DNA of 60,000 bases. Origin: Bolinopsis microptera. Lineage: Eukaryota; Ctenophora; Tentaculata; Lobata; Bolinopsidae. The position numbers were made by a program, and so were the translations under genes. This document shows positions 34,101 through 47,800 of the stretch, in pieces (position 1 is the first letter of the stretch; each line of letters starts with the position of its first letter). Where the stretch lies: contig NC_087076.1 of assembly GCF_026151205.1 (NCBI RefSeq), positions 14,123,675 to 14,183,674 of the forward strand. Direction: 5' to 3'. The notes below the pieces were generated by a model that saw only the letters and a program-made list of their open reading frames with translations, ran no database searches and was not told the DNA's origin.

Positions 34101-37100
34101 TTCACTGACAGCAGCTATTTAATTCACTGTCGACAGTGGGGCTGTCCTACAACGGGGCTGTTCTACGTCAAGCTGCCCTCCTTCCACCTCGCCCACTAGC
34201 AATGTAAGCAATAACAAGACCTAAATTGGGCAAAACAAAGTTCACGCACTTACGAGTGTTGACGGGTTAAAAGTAGTAAAACCCTCATATTATATTCAAT
34301 CACTGAGTTTAGTCTAGAGCAGTGTGAAAGTTCTCTGGACGATCTCTGTCGACAGCTGACCAGATCCTGGCATGTTGCCCTCTCCCTCTCAATTAACAAT
34401 TTATTGACCGGCTCTATTGTCTGCACGTACTAGCACGCACCTGCGATTGAATGGAGGGATTGTTTTAGAATTCAAGGAATTCAAGGTGAGAGAGTCACAG
34501 AGCTAATAGTTCAAATTTCCCGACATTATTGGCACACATTAACCCACGAGCACGTACTTTGATCCAAGATTGGGTATTCTTACTGGACCTCTAATAATGA
34601 CCCTGGATCAAGAAACCTCACTTTGCCGTGGTATAACACTAGCGTGCTAGTGGTTTGATATTGCCATTACCCATCTTGTACCACCCGGTGCTACGAATAA
34701 CGGAGCTACGAAATGAGCTACCTATACCGTGTTATTAAAGTCATCATGACAGTTTGAGCTGCTGAAGTAGCTACTATCATCTTATATATGGTGTCCGGGG
34801 ATATCTGAGTTCTTGTTACTAATGAGCCATTAGTATTACTAATTATTACTAATAGTAACAGTAAGTGTGTTATATAACACACACATTGAATCCAACGTTT
34901 ACACTACGTCCTTACTCCTTTGTGCTAAATAAGCTTGCTACTTTAACGTTATCATGTTAAGTGTGGAGGATTGCAGGGCTCGACCTACAATCTTGTTTTA
35001 AATTTCTGGAAATCTGTGTCAGAGATCAAACATGTCTGTGTCAGAGATCAAACAGGTCTGTGTCAGAAACCACACAGATTTGTGTCAGAGAGTTTTTTGT
35101 AAAATTGTGCGGTCCAGCTGCTGACGGACTGTTAATAATACGTGTTTGACACCCAATTCTCTGGTCTATGGTATACACTATGGCTGCTGCACGCTACTAT
35201 GTCGTGCTCCCGTTGAAAGAATTTTAGCGTGGAAATGTCCGTCACCACACTGTCATATACGTTTTGTGAGCCCGCATTGGCAGACGCTAAGTAATATGGG
35301 GTGTATGAGAACGGGCGTAAAATGCAAGGTGTTATCATATAAGTACACCACTATTGCAGTATATAAAATATACACCACTATCATATAACAGTTTTCCAGA
35401 GCCAGAGTTAATCTTACAGTTGCCTTGAGTCAAGTTCCATGACAGGAGTAAAAGGTCTTGTGACAGGATGTTTTGCTCTGAAACTGGGTTGGTCCCTGTA
35501 ACTTGCCCTGGTCCGGGTGGAACTCGTGAAGGGTGGGATTATGTAAGTGATAGTGCCACTGTTATCGGTTATCATCACACTATAAGAGAGACAATCACCT
35601 GTCATTATACTGACATTTATTAAGCTTGAATGAATTTGAAAGATTTCGCTGAACAGTTTATACCCCGTGTGTAGTTAAGTGAGGCTATTTACGGTGTGAT
35701 AAACGCTGTAAAGATGAACTGTTTGGCTGTGAAGTATGTCAGCAGTGCGAATTGGAATTCCAAGCATTCAGGAAGCTGGGTCCCACTTTTCCGGATAGGT
35801 TTTAACTCGTCGAAACAGCTAGAAGTTGTAGAACTAGAACAACAGTCGTCTAAAAATACGATGTATAACAGTGTGGGGAGGTGGTGAGTCAGAGCTGGAG
35901 CTGCCTGAAATCCTACCGTTTGACAGCTCCGGACATATTAGCGGAATATAATATCATTCTCTGTTTTCTACAAATGTACACCTGTCAGCGGGGGTTTAAA
36001 GTACAGTCGTGGTTCCAGGACCACTCCCCACTTGTAGCGAGACTGTCTCGCAACAACAACAACAACCTCTCTCCTCCTGCACTGTCTCGATCTTCTTTCA
36101 CAGTTTCTCTCCCCTCCCCTCTCTTGTTACTCGTGTAGTTGCAAACAATTTGTTCCTCGTTTGTGCCTTGCAATTAGCAAACTAGATTTAGAACATTTAT
36201 AGAAGAGGTGCGAGTTCTTACTGGCTTCTTAGTAAAGAGTGGCAACAGCCGACCTCGACCTCACCGCATATATTGCTCTGAGAGCTGTATATTGTAGCCT
36301 CTAACAGTTCCTCTGTAGATTTTGTACTTTCAGTGTAGTATGGAAATCCATCTTTCTCTCTTTGTTGAAGGTTTATAGTGACTGTTTGGTTTGTCTTTTA
36401 GTTTTAACCAGGATGTTTTACGTTTTTTTTCCGTGAATTATCCGCAATTTACCACTCACTATTTTCTTAACATCTGTTTTCGTTTTCACTGCCAGATCTG
36501 GTTACAAACTGTATGATGAGCCACCAGAAAGAAGAAGTGAAATTAGCGCGGCGTTATTTGCGGTGATTGTTTCATTTTATCTGTTTGTAATGGTGGTCCT
36601 TTTCAGGAAAGAACAAGCTGAAGTCTATAATGTGTGCGGTTGGTGTTAACAATCAACACTCCCTTGGTAAGTTATACAAGATATTATATGATTTATCTTA
36701 TATATAATATTGTAAGACTTATTAGAATATTAGTGATAAGATACAGGATTTATCTTTTATTTAATACTAAAAGACTTGGAATAACCAATAGCTATGGCTG
36801 TGCTTTGGGCCATCTGTCATAGTGTCAATTTAACACTAAAACAGTAATTACTATCAGACCAATCCACCCTATGTGCTAACCCATGACACTTGTTACACGA
36901 ATAATTAGAATAATTAGAAGTAATAATTCCAAGTTCGCTTTAAGAGTTCTATAACTCTGGAACATTCCTTTTCGTAAAAATATTCCGGCTGGCACGTGGT
37001 GACAAAAACTAGACCTCAATGTAATTCTCGGAATTCTGTACAGAATCTAAATTAGATAGTGTGTCCCGTCGAGACTGGTCCTGATTTAATTGATGTTTTA

Positions 37101-38795
37101 TTGTAGCTACTTTTTCTATTAAATTCAAAACTTTAGTACATTAATTATATTATCAATAAAAAATAGTTTTAAACAACTGAAAAACGAATTTTACTGATTG
37201 TACATAATTTCTTTATGATGAAACATTCCAGCACGTCCCTGAGTTCATTTTTAACTTCGAAAATTTCTAAACTACTGTATAATATTAATAAGTCAAGTAA
37301 AATAAGTAAATACTCGATTTTCTCTCAAATATCATTTATCAGTGTTAAGTGTTTGTTATCAGTAAGTTATTAGTGTTATTTATAATTGCTCCATCCAGAG
37401 CATAGCTCGCATGACTAAAGCTAGATAAAAATGTCTCTCCGGGCCAGCCAGGGATACGTAAGGTTGAATGTTTTTGGAGAATTTCCAGTGTATTTCATAT
37501 CATTTGTAATCAGGTTTTAGGAGGCTCAGGGGCTCTGCTTACAAATCACAACATACCAATGTATTGAATGTATCAAGTGTCATGTAAAAATATTACGTTT
37601 GTGTAAGCACGCTAGTCAGTATATTAATCTCAGTTCTACTTACTACTACAGCTACTGTCGTGCTATTGTAGCACCACAAATTAATCCTTTGTTGCATTTG
37701 GAGGGAAACACACAATATCAGGCTTAAATTCTTCGTAAAACTACATCATTATTTGTTATCTAGTAGTGCTGAAAGTATTAAAAACTTAAGACATAAACCT
37801 CAAGAGTAGCAGTGCTACTACTGACGTGCTACTGTAGTATATTAATATCAGTAGTAGCACGACATATTATTTGATACAAGACAACCGCTCCCACCATTAC
37901 TCTCGGGCGGGATTGGATTAAGAATCTTCGAACTACATTAAGTATATCACTACACTCCTTTTGTAACATCCAGAATGAATATATTTACAAATTCAATATA
38001 TATTATGACATTGGGCAGCCTGACTGTAATGAAATAATCTCACTGTATAAAAGTAGCTGTCTTCAGTGCTTGTATTTATCCAGGAGAAGTAACTAGGATA
38101 CCTTCAGTGCTTGTATTTATCGTATCCAGGAGAAGTAACTAGGATACCTTCAGTGCTTGTATTTATCATATCCAGGAGAAGTAACTAGGATACCTTAGGA
38201 GAGTAACTAGTAACCGTGTTTTGTAACTTTTAGTGACAGTGACACCCTGTAGTAAATAGTGTATTATATAATATACTATTTCTTCTAGAGGGGGGGGTGT
38301 CACGTCCGTCTATGTCCGCTTGTCTCATAGAATCCAAAAAGGACAGGACATAGGCGGACATAGGCGGACATAGGCGGACATAGACGGACAGAGGCGGACA
38401 TAGGCGGACATAGACGGACATAGGCGGACATAGGCGGACATTAATGGACACCTAAATTGCTAAATAAAATGATCAATTTTTGCTGTTATAGGGGGGATCA
38501 TGTTTTTTGTCCGTTCGGTACCCTATATTTTCAAAACGGACAAAAATAGAGCGGACAAAAACGGACAAAAATGGACAAAAACGGACAAAAATGGAAATAA
38601 CATTTAGATGCTTCCTCCTCCTACTCTTCCTCCTCCTCCCCCTGGGTCTTCCTGATCTTCCTCAGTCCTCTTCCTCCTCCCCTCCTCAGTCCTCCTCCTA
38701 CTCGTCCTCAGTCCTCCTCATCAGTCCTCAACAGTCCTCCTCCTCCCCAGTCCTCCTCCTCCTCCTGAGTCCTCCTCCTGGGTCCTCCTCCTGGG

Positions 38796-38827
<32 letters not shown>

Positions 38828-41800
38828 CTCAGTCCTCAGTCCTCCTCCTCATCCTTCTCCTCAGTCCTCCATCCTCCTCCTCAGTCCTCCCCCAGTCCCC
38901 CTCCTCCTCCTCCTCCTATTCAGTCCTCCTCCTCCTCCTCCTCCTTTTCAGTCCTCCTCAGTCCTCCTCCTCCTCCTCCTCCTCTTCCCTCTCAGTCATC
39001 CTCCTCCTCCTCCTCCTCTTCCCTCTCAGTCATCCTCCTCAGTCCTCCTCCTCAGTCCTCAGTCCTCCTCCTTCCTCCTCCTTCTGGGTCGTCCTCCTCC
39101 TCTTCATCCTCCTCCTCTTCCTCCTCGGTCCTCAGTCCTCCTCCTGGGTCCTCCTTCTCATCAGTCCTCCTCCTCCCCAGTCCTCTCCCAGTCCCCCTCC
39201 TTCTCCTCCTCCTATTCAGTCCTCCTCCTCCTCAGTTCTCCTCAGTCCTCCTTCTCATTTCTCCTAAGTCCTCCTCCTGAGTCCTCCTCCTCTTCCTTCT
39301 GAGTCCTCCTCCTGAGTCCTCCTCCTCCTCCCTCTCAGTCATCCTCCTCAGTCATCCTCCTCAGCCATCCTCCCCAGCCATCCTCCTCAGCCATTCTCCT
39401 CAGTACTCCTCAGTCCTCCTCCTTCTCAGTCATCGTCAGTCCTCCTCCTCAGTCCTCCTCAGTCCTCCTCCTCCTCCTGAGTCCTCCTCCTCCTCCTCCT
39501 GGGTCCTCCTGGGTCTTCCTGATCCTCCCCAGTCCTCTTCCTCCTCCCCTCCTCAGTCCTCCTCCTACTCTTCCTCCTCGTCCTCAGTCCTCCTCATCAG
39601 TCCTCAACAGTTCTCCTCCTCCTCCTCCTGGGGCCTTTTCCTGGGTCCTCCTCCTGGGTCCTCCTCCTCCTGGGTCCTCCTCCTCCTGGGTCCTCCTTCT
39701 CCTCCTCATTCCTTCTCCTCCTCCTCCTCAGTCCTCTTCCTCCTCTTCCTCCTCCTCCTCCCTCTCAGTCATCCTCCTCAGCCATCCTCCTCAGTCCTCC
39801 TCCTTCTCAGTCCTCCTCCTGAGTCATCCTCCTCAGTTCTCCTCCTCCTCCTCCTAGGTCCTCCTTCTGGGTCCTCCTCCTCCTCCTCCTCCTGGGTCTT
39901 CCTGATCCTTCTCCTCCCTCTCAGTCATCCTCCTCAGTCATCCTCCTCAGTCATCCTCCTCAGTCATCCTCCTCAGTCATCCTCCTCAGCCATCCTTCTC
40001 AGCCATCCTCTTCAGTACTCTTCAGTACTCTTCAGTACTCTTCAGTCCTCTAAATGTTTGTCTGCTAATGTCCACCAATGTCCGCTAATGTCCACCAATG
40101 TCCATCCAAGTCCGCCAATGTCCGTCCGGGTCCGCCAATGTCCGTCCGAGTCCGCCAATGTCCGTCCGAGTCCGCCAATGTCCGTCCGAGTCCGCCAATG
40201 TCCGTCCGTGTCCGCCAATGTCCCAAAAAACACGTCCGTTGTCTCATAGAATCCAAAAAGGACAGGACATAGGCGGACATAGACGGACATGACACCCCCC
40301 CCTCTAGAGCAGTCTGGGACTCTGGAAAATGTCAAACTTTCATCACTCAAAAAATCCTGTCTAAAAACGACTAAGAATAGACGTTATTAATTTCCCCCCG
40401 TGTGTGTAAAGTTGTGAAGTCTGGGTGAGCTGTTTGTGGCTGACACCCAGTCCACTGTACCTGTCAAGGAACCGCTGTGTGTCAGTGTAATATCCACAAG
40501 GAACTTCAATATTAATACACGATTAGTGAAGAGTTACTAATTTCCTTGTGAAGTCACGTGGTAGGCAGACAGTCACGTGATCAGCTAAACGTGTAGGTAC
40601 TCTTTGTAATGAAAGTACATTTGATCAGAGACTAGGTAAGTTCTAGTGTTTTGATCGGGGTGTTAGACCTCCAGCGAGCAAAAATACCCAATTTATAGAT
40701 TGTTTGGGAAATCACGGGAGTTTGCCGTGAGCTATTCCTCCTTTGAAGTGAGTTCATTATCAGTAAACCTGCTTTAACAATTAACATTGTGAGGCAACAT
40801 CTTAAGAAATGGGCAGGTTGTAATACAAAACTTCAAATGTAACAATCACTTAATACCATGTACATTGTACAAGTGAACTAGAATATAAGGTAAATGTAAC
40901 GCCACTAATTATTATTTTCCTCTCAGTTCCACCTCCCTCACCAGTTACCCACTTACCCAACTTACCCACTTACCCACTTACCCCAACTTACCCACTTACC
41001 CTTACTTTTCTCCAATTATATAAACACGGTCCACACTAACTCTTTAATAAAGTGAGAGAGTGTACTACACGGCCCAGTGAGCCGTGGTTACCCTCTAAAG
41101 AACACGGTAGTCTAGTTATAGTAGTCCCTAACTCCGTGTAAATTGTACAATACTATTATAGGTAGCAGCCAGTAGGGTGTGTACTGTAAAGTATGTACTG
41201 TTACCCTGAGTACATTGTGTGTAGATTGTACCACTAAAACTAGCAGGTTGTTACCACTATAAAGTACACTCTATGTAGATTGCATGTAGATTGTAGTACA
41301 TGTAGATAGCAGGGTGTGGGGTACTCTCAGTGGTTAACGACCAGTTCTTTACCGCCAGATCCCCTTTGTTCCACAACGACCCCCCACCTACAAATACCAG
41401 ACAAGTTACACGGGGAGTTGGTAGAGGAGGAGTATAAATAGAGAAGAGAGAGAGGGAAGAGAGACTCATTCCTGAACCACAATAATACAGGTTAATGCGG
41501 GTTAATCTAGTGGTGTATTTAGACAGGACTATACCGCTCTGATTATCTTGATATTATCCCCGGATTAGTTGGCAGGGGGATGCTTGCGGAGGGAGGGTGC
41601 CGTAATTACCGCTGTGGTTGGCTGGACTAATTTAGAGCACGTGGTGTCCTCCAATTGTGAGTGTGGTTTCCAGGCGGAGGAGCGGGAGGAGATACATTGT
41701 GATACGTTTAGAAGAGGGGGTTTGATGTGGTGTATTTAATGTGGGGCGGAGTAAGTGTATCTCTGAACAGAGAACTTGGCTTAGCTCTGTGAATAGAAAC

Positions 41801-44800
41801 AAAATGTGGTTCTGTAAGATAAGCAGTGAGCAGGTAAATGTTTCGCGACCATGACTACCTATACCCAGATTGAGTTTTGGTACTGTAAATTGTAGAACTT
41901 TCTCCAGAATCTTATATGCGACTATTCTATAGAACTTATTTAGTGGCATTGACTAGCGCCTAGCAGATCCTAATTCCTACCACGAACTGGATTTTAATGA
42001 GAGATGACGTCACACTGTCGTCAACCTGTCTTAATGACCCGTTAATAAATTAGCCCATTAAAAACCCATTATCTGATTATCATCGACTCCTAATTGTTAC
42101 TCAGTAATGATCTGTAAGTACAGCTCCACTTGAACAATACACAACAAGTGTTGATGCTGTGTAGAAAACAAGAAAGAATGTGTGTATTGGGGTCCGTAAA
42201 GCTGAAGAACATTAAGTTAATGTTACTCAGCTTTATTGTATAAACGTTATGTTCCAGCGCTATTAACTTATTAACAGTCAGTTCTTACAGGATGAAGGGT
42301 AAATGTTGACTTAGAACCGATTGATGTCTTTTATTTTATTATTAAGAAACATGAGTGTAGGTCATTGCCCGGCCCTAACAGTAACCTTAACACTCAATTT
42401 GTGCATGAAAACTGAGGTCGTCACTTAAATCATACCAGCATCTCCAGAAGATTACAATATTATGTAATAATATTACTGGAGATTGAGCAGAGAATAGCGT
42501 ATGATATAACCGGTAGGTATGAAGCATTGGTAATTGTTACCTGAAGAGATGGATCATGATATTAGGATAATATTGAGCAATGTGAAGCCAGACAAAACCA
42601 TCTGTCAACATCACTTGAGCCCGTGTCAGTCTCAGAGAAATGTAGTTACCATAGTTTATTATATAATAAAGGCATCTTGATGTAGTGAGGCATCTCAATC
42701 TTATTAATTGTTAAAATGTGCGAGAAATTGAAGAAGTCTGGTGGCAATTAAAGGTAGTTTAGTAATTTTGGTTTTAATTACTAATTATCTAAAATCTCCC
42801 GCCTGTCTGTTTAATTTTGAGTGATGAACTAAAATGTTTAGATCGACACAAAGCAGTAATTTCCTCTATCTTCCGCTGTTTAAATGAGCCGAAATTAAGC
42901 GTAGATTGAGACATTAAATAGGTTATTCGTCTGAAATGTATGGATTCAAAATGAACACGTGATTAGATTATAGATCATAGTGCTTTCTTCTCGAATCTAT
43001 AATTTGTAAAGCTTGACAAATAAGCGTTGCTTTGTATTCGAGCTTTTCATTTAGAATTAAAACAAGTCCTTCATATTGCTCGGTACTAGCAACTGTTTGA
43101 TCACATAATGACAATACTGAACAGTTCAAAACCAGAACAGCATAACATTCACTGAACCGCGACCAAACCCGTGGTTTTGTTCATTGTTCATTAAAACTTG
43201 TTTCGTGAACTTAAACAATGGATGATAATAACAAGTTGGTACCTTTTACTAATTATTGTAACACTTTAGTACAGTGGTTGTATATCCTGGCTGCTGTTTA
43301 CTTGTACATATTGTATAATACCACGTACCCCTCAATTTTCATAAAAACTCTCTCTCTCTCTCTCTCTCTCCAGTGTATCATACTATAGCAGGTCAACTTA
43401 AATCTAGATAATGCCTGAGCTGTATGAGCAAACGTAAAGCGTGATGGAACAATAAAGTTTAAATTGGTTCTATAGCCCGGCACACTTATTCCAAAATAGG
43501 CAGGTAATGAGAACTCGATATACGTGATATGAGATACCTGGCTTTACTATCAAATAATATTACAGTGATGTAGTGCGGTTATTGAGAGTTATCAGAGCAG
43601 TTAACACTACACGAATCTACTAAAGCATATTAAGTTAGGGAAGTCATACATAATATTATATAAGTTATCAATTTGGTAATCAATATATAATAATAAAAGT
43701 TAGGCGTGTTCGCGACGTGATATTCTTATATTTCTACATACATATGTAGTTGCCTTAAATACTGTAATATGGAATATATTGCAGTTGATAATTGATAAAA
43801 CCATGTAAACTGCCAAGACACCAACTAGAGCCTATTTAAAATAATTTATATAAATTCTTTAAGACATGCTCTCTAGTTGAAGATATTATCCACTCTCATA
43901 ATAATATCTCCTGGCACAAATCCTTGCAGTGTGTGTGCTGTATTTCTACCACCACGCACGCTGTTATCAAGTTAAAACATTAAGCACTCACTTTTTCGCG
44001 TTCAACTATGTCGGGTCGTCCGGTCAGGTTACTTTTTAACACCAGGCTAAATGTTCAACATGTGGTCACTTTCTCTCGAGCTGAGGCAACATATTTGTTG
44101 TATTCTACGCTACCCGTGTCAATTATAAGGTTTCTTTTTACTTTATCTCACGTACAAATAACGTGAAGTATATGGTATCAAGGAAATTCCTTTCTAACAC
44201 TAATCATTATCAGATATTTTTATGCTAGTCAACTATGTGTCCTTGGATTCTATTTGCTCATTTTTGGAGGCTTCTAAACTTACATGACGAAAAAATGTGT
44301 CCTTGGAATGTAAAGCCTGTAGACTACCCTGCTTATCATCAAGTTATCGGGCATATTTCTCCTGTTAAGTAAGACATGTGGTATGTTAAATATGAGATGG
44401 GATAGATGAAGATATAAATGAGGTGATATCATTATATCTGGTAAATCAAGTACAAGTTACAGTAGTAGTAGTAACACTGGGTAATGTTACAGTAATCAGT
44501 GGGTCCTGGGAATCTTAACCAGATCTAAAGATCTGTTTACATGTGACACCTGCTAAAAAAATCTCGCCAAATTTGTTCATTTAGTCATATCAGATGTCAG
44601 ATATTGACGACACAAATTGAAAGAAGATACTAGAAGCATTGAGGGATGAAATAGTTGGGATGTTTGACATATAGCTGACGTCACGTACAAAATTTTGAGA
44701 TTTATCAAGTTCTTGAAAAGCTGTTACATGCCGCTGGTGTCAACAGATCCTTGATCTCTGTACACTGTACCGCTGTTATACAATAGATTCATGACTAACA

Positions 44801-47800
44801 GGGCCCGGTTGAATATCTCCACATCACAGCTTACTCTTACAAACTTTGCAAAGTTGGTATTTTGAGTTTTGGGTATCTGAGTCATGAGTACGTTTTATCT
44901 CTCTGTGTGAAATACCCTCATCTCACTGTCGATTTATTGGCAGAATAAATGAAAATAGATGTGATATATCGCTCTAAGATCCTGTAAATAAATAAAAACC
45001 ACCTAATTTTAACCAAAATAACAAACAATTAACCATAGTATCTATCTCCACAGCTGGCAAGCACACGAAAGTACTGTACCCACACCAGTATCCGCTACAA
45101 GAACTGGGCGAGGCCCCCAAAGTGGAGATGAACAGCAATGATGGCCTCCCACGTGTTACGAACAGCTATTTGTATGTGTCTCCGCGCGACGCCCAGGAGC
45201 TCACTATCTTCTATCGCAGGGTTAGTTTATCAAACTCAATATTCAGACCCTTACGTACTTTGGTTTTGTGCTGTAATTCAAATTCTGAGGGGCAGCAATG
45301 TACTGTGACGTCATAGTTTCAGATTCGTTTGTCAGTATCGAGTTTCGGCTCTGTGACAATAACGTAGCTATAGCCCCTAACAAATACCATGACATAAATG
45401 TGACCCTGTTACATTCCCCCCAGAAAGACGGAAATGTCCAAGAAGAAACACTGTCCCTTCGCCCCAGTGCCACTGCTCAGGAGATAATCGACGAATCACT
45501 CCAGAGTTTTGACGAACTTGATAACGACCCTCTGGCGTACAGACTTATCATGAAGGCTTACGAGTTCGGTAAGAAGTGTTGTTTGTACTGACTGTACTGA
45601 CTGTGGTCTACTGACAACTTACTACTGACTTTTATGTTGCGACAGATTAACTGAGTTCTGCTTTTGTTTACACGGGTCTATGATAACGCCATTTCTTAGT
45701 CGTGATATCACATTAACATAAAGATAAAACCGGGCATTCCATGCTGAAGTGGCAAAACGCGCGCATATGCGCGCGTTTGCGTTACAGTAAATGCTAGCAA
45801 CATCCACTTTTACGCACTTTTGTAATCAAAGTCTTCAATGTTACTTCACTATAAAGACGCGCAAAGTTGCAAATATTCTCACGATAATTCTGTGATGATT
45901 GAGGAATTTGGCTGAGTTCCAGGAAATTCCTGATAGTAAGCACTACACAGTCTATTGTCTGTCTGCGCTGCTATCGACATGCAATTACCAGAAACTGAAC
46001 TGAAATTGCCTGTCGCTTCACAGTTCGCGAAATAAGCTCATTTCAAAAGCTGTCTAGTTTCTGGAAGAGAACAAGTTATCTCCCGGTATTAGGATGGCAG
46101 GTTTCTTTCTGTGGCCGTGGGTCGGTGCTCGACTGGTCGCTATGACCATTGCAAAGTAAGATATAAGAGTCCTATGCTTAGCCCGGTTGAATTCTGTGAG
46201 ATCGGTATGTAGATTGATCGATCAGGTATGGCGAATGGCAGTTGGAAATTTGGACGTGCACGTTAAATTAAAAAATAAGCTTTATTATTAACTGTCGTTA
46301 TAAAAACAGTATTAGCTATAGCATAGTATAGGACTTTAAAGTACACCATGAAATAAAGAAGCCACATCCATAATTTGACGTTGACAATTAACGCGACATA
46401 TTAAAAACTGCCGTTGATAGCGGCCTCGACTTAACTTGTTGACTTGTTCCTTACTGTACAGACCCTTTGTTCGTTTGACAACACTGACAATTTACACCTC
46501 GTGTTTGTTTTGCTATTGTTGTTTGTGTGTTAAAGACCGACGAGACTCGCAACTTAAAGAGACAACTTTGCAGATGAGAAGACGATAGGCTTGGAGGATC
46601 AGCCCCTAGTTCTGTTGGACACTATTGAAGACTGCCAGGAGGGGTACCCTCAAATCTGGATTGAGGATCAGGAGGTAATTGGGTGTTGGAACTATTCTGT
46701 AATCTTAATATTTTATCTCTGTATTGAAATATTTTATTCGTTTGCTTCTTAAAGAAGTCGTGAACTTCATTATTATGAGCATATTTTGTCAACCGCTAGG
46801 AATATCGAAATAAATTCCTCTTATCTCTGCAGATTGCTGAGGTATCTCGATCGAACTCTTTTGTTCGGAAACACTCCTCTCGGCGTGCCTCAAGGAAAAA
46901 GGCTCGGCCCACCGCTGATCCAATAACCTCTACACCAGCGGACACTCAGACAGATATACACAAGGGATCAGTTGAAAAACCTCCTCCCCTTGTATTGGAG
47001 GAAAGCAAGATTCCACGTCTAAATTCCACATCTGAAATATCTAAAATCCAGGTGCGCAATAACATCAGGATGTGGTTTCATTCCGCAGAATCTAAATAAG
47101 TTTTTAATGTACATTATCATGTTGACACAGTATCGCACATAGTTTGCCGTGCTTTTTATAGCACAGTTTTTGTTAAACTTAACTTTTGGATAACTTTGAC
47201 ATGATTATAATGAACAATATTATTTCAGAGTCATCTACACCACACATCACTCCGTCGAAAGACACAGAGTACCAAAAGCGTTGGCGAGATAAAGGCGCAG
47301 GAATCTGATCTAAAGAGCATCCTCATGGAGCAAGAAAAAGTAATCTCCGCTCTGAATAACGCAGTGAGCAATGCGGAGAGCATCAGTCCTCAAAGCAGCG
47401 TCAAGGATGTTTCACCTACTAAGTTGAAGGAAGCACTGGCCGAGAAACAAACTCAGATCTGGGAGTTGGAGGAGAATCAAAACAAAGACAGGGAAGCTCT
47501 ATTGAATCTCACAACAACTTATAAAGTGTTGGAAGGGAAGTTCAAAGACCAAGAAGAGAAATTCAGACAATTCAAACTCTCAGCGAAAAATGAAGTTGAG
47601 ATGGAAAAGCGAGAGAAGCGTGAGGCACAAAAGGAAGTCGAACGACTGAATGCTGAAAAACCTGATGAGCTTGAAGCGCTTTACGATCAAACAGTTGGCA
47701 ATGATGATTTAGAGAACAGAATGTCGGAACTCAAACTTCAAGTTGACAAAGACCAAGAAATTATAGACATTACCACGAACCGCAATGCTGAACTTAAAGA

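Larger units (their letters stand above)
40303..45053. other. Remainder of the 8.4-kb intron
   Basis: Contains a (CTTACCCA)n-type array at 40944-41005 and a (CT)n run at 43348-43371. The latter precedes CCAG and looks like a polypyrimidine tract, but I see no exon after it. No gene, tRNA or other RNA was recognised. Confidence 0.5.

Noticed and set aside
36507-36570. Exon-like stretch ([20 protein letters not shown]) with phase-1 acceptor
   Set aside because: Including it forces a stop in the next exon (36607-36666), whereas skipping it joins 32971 to 36607 in perfect frame.
38507-39280. 257-aa ORF in element X copy 2
   Set aside because: Same satellite artefact as in copy 1, with a different indel pattern.
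43348-43380. (CT)n followed by CCAG as a splice acceptor
   Set aside because: No open reading frame or donor of suitable phase follows; it looks like a simple microsatellite.
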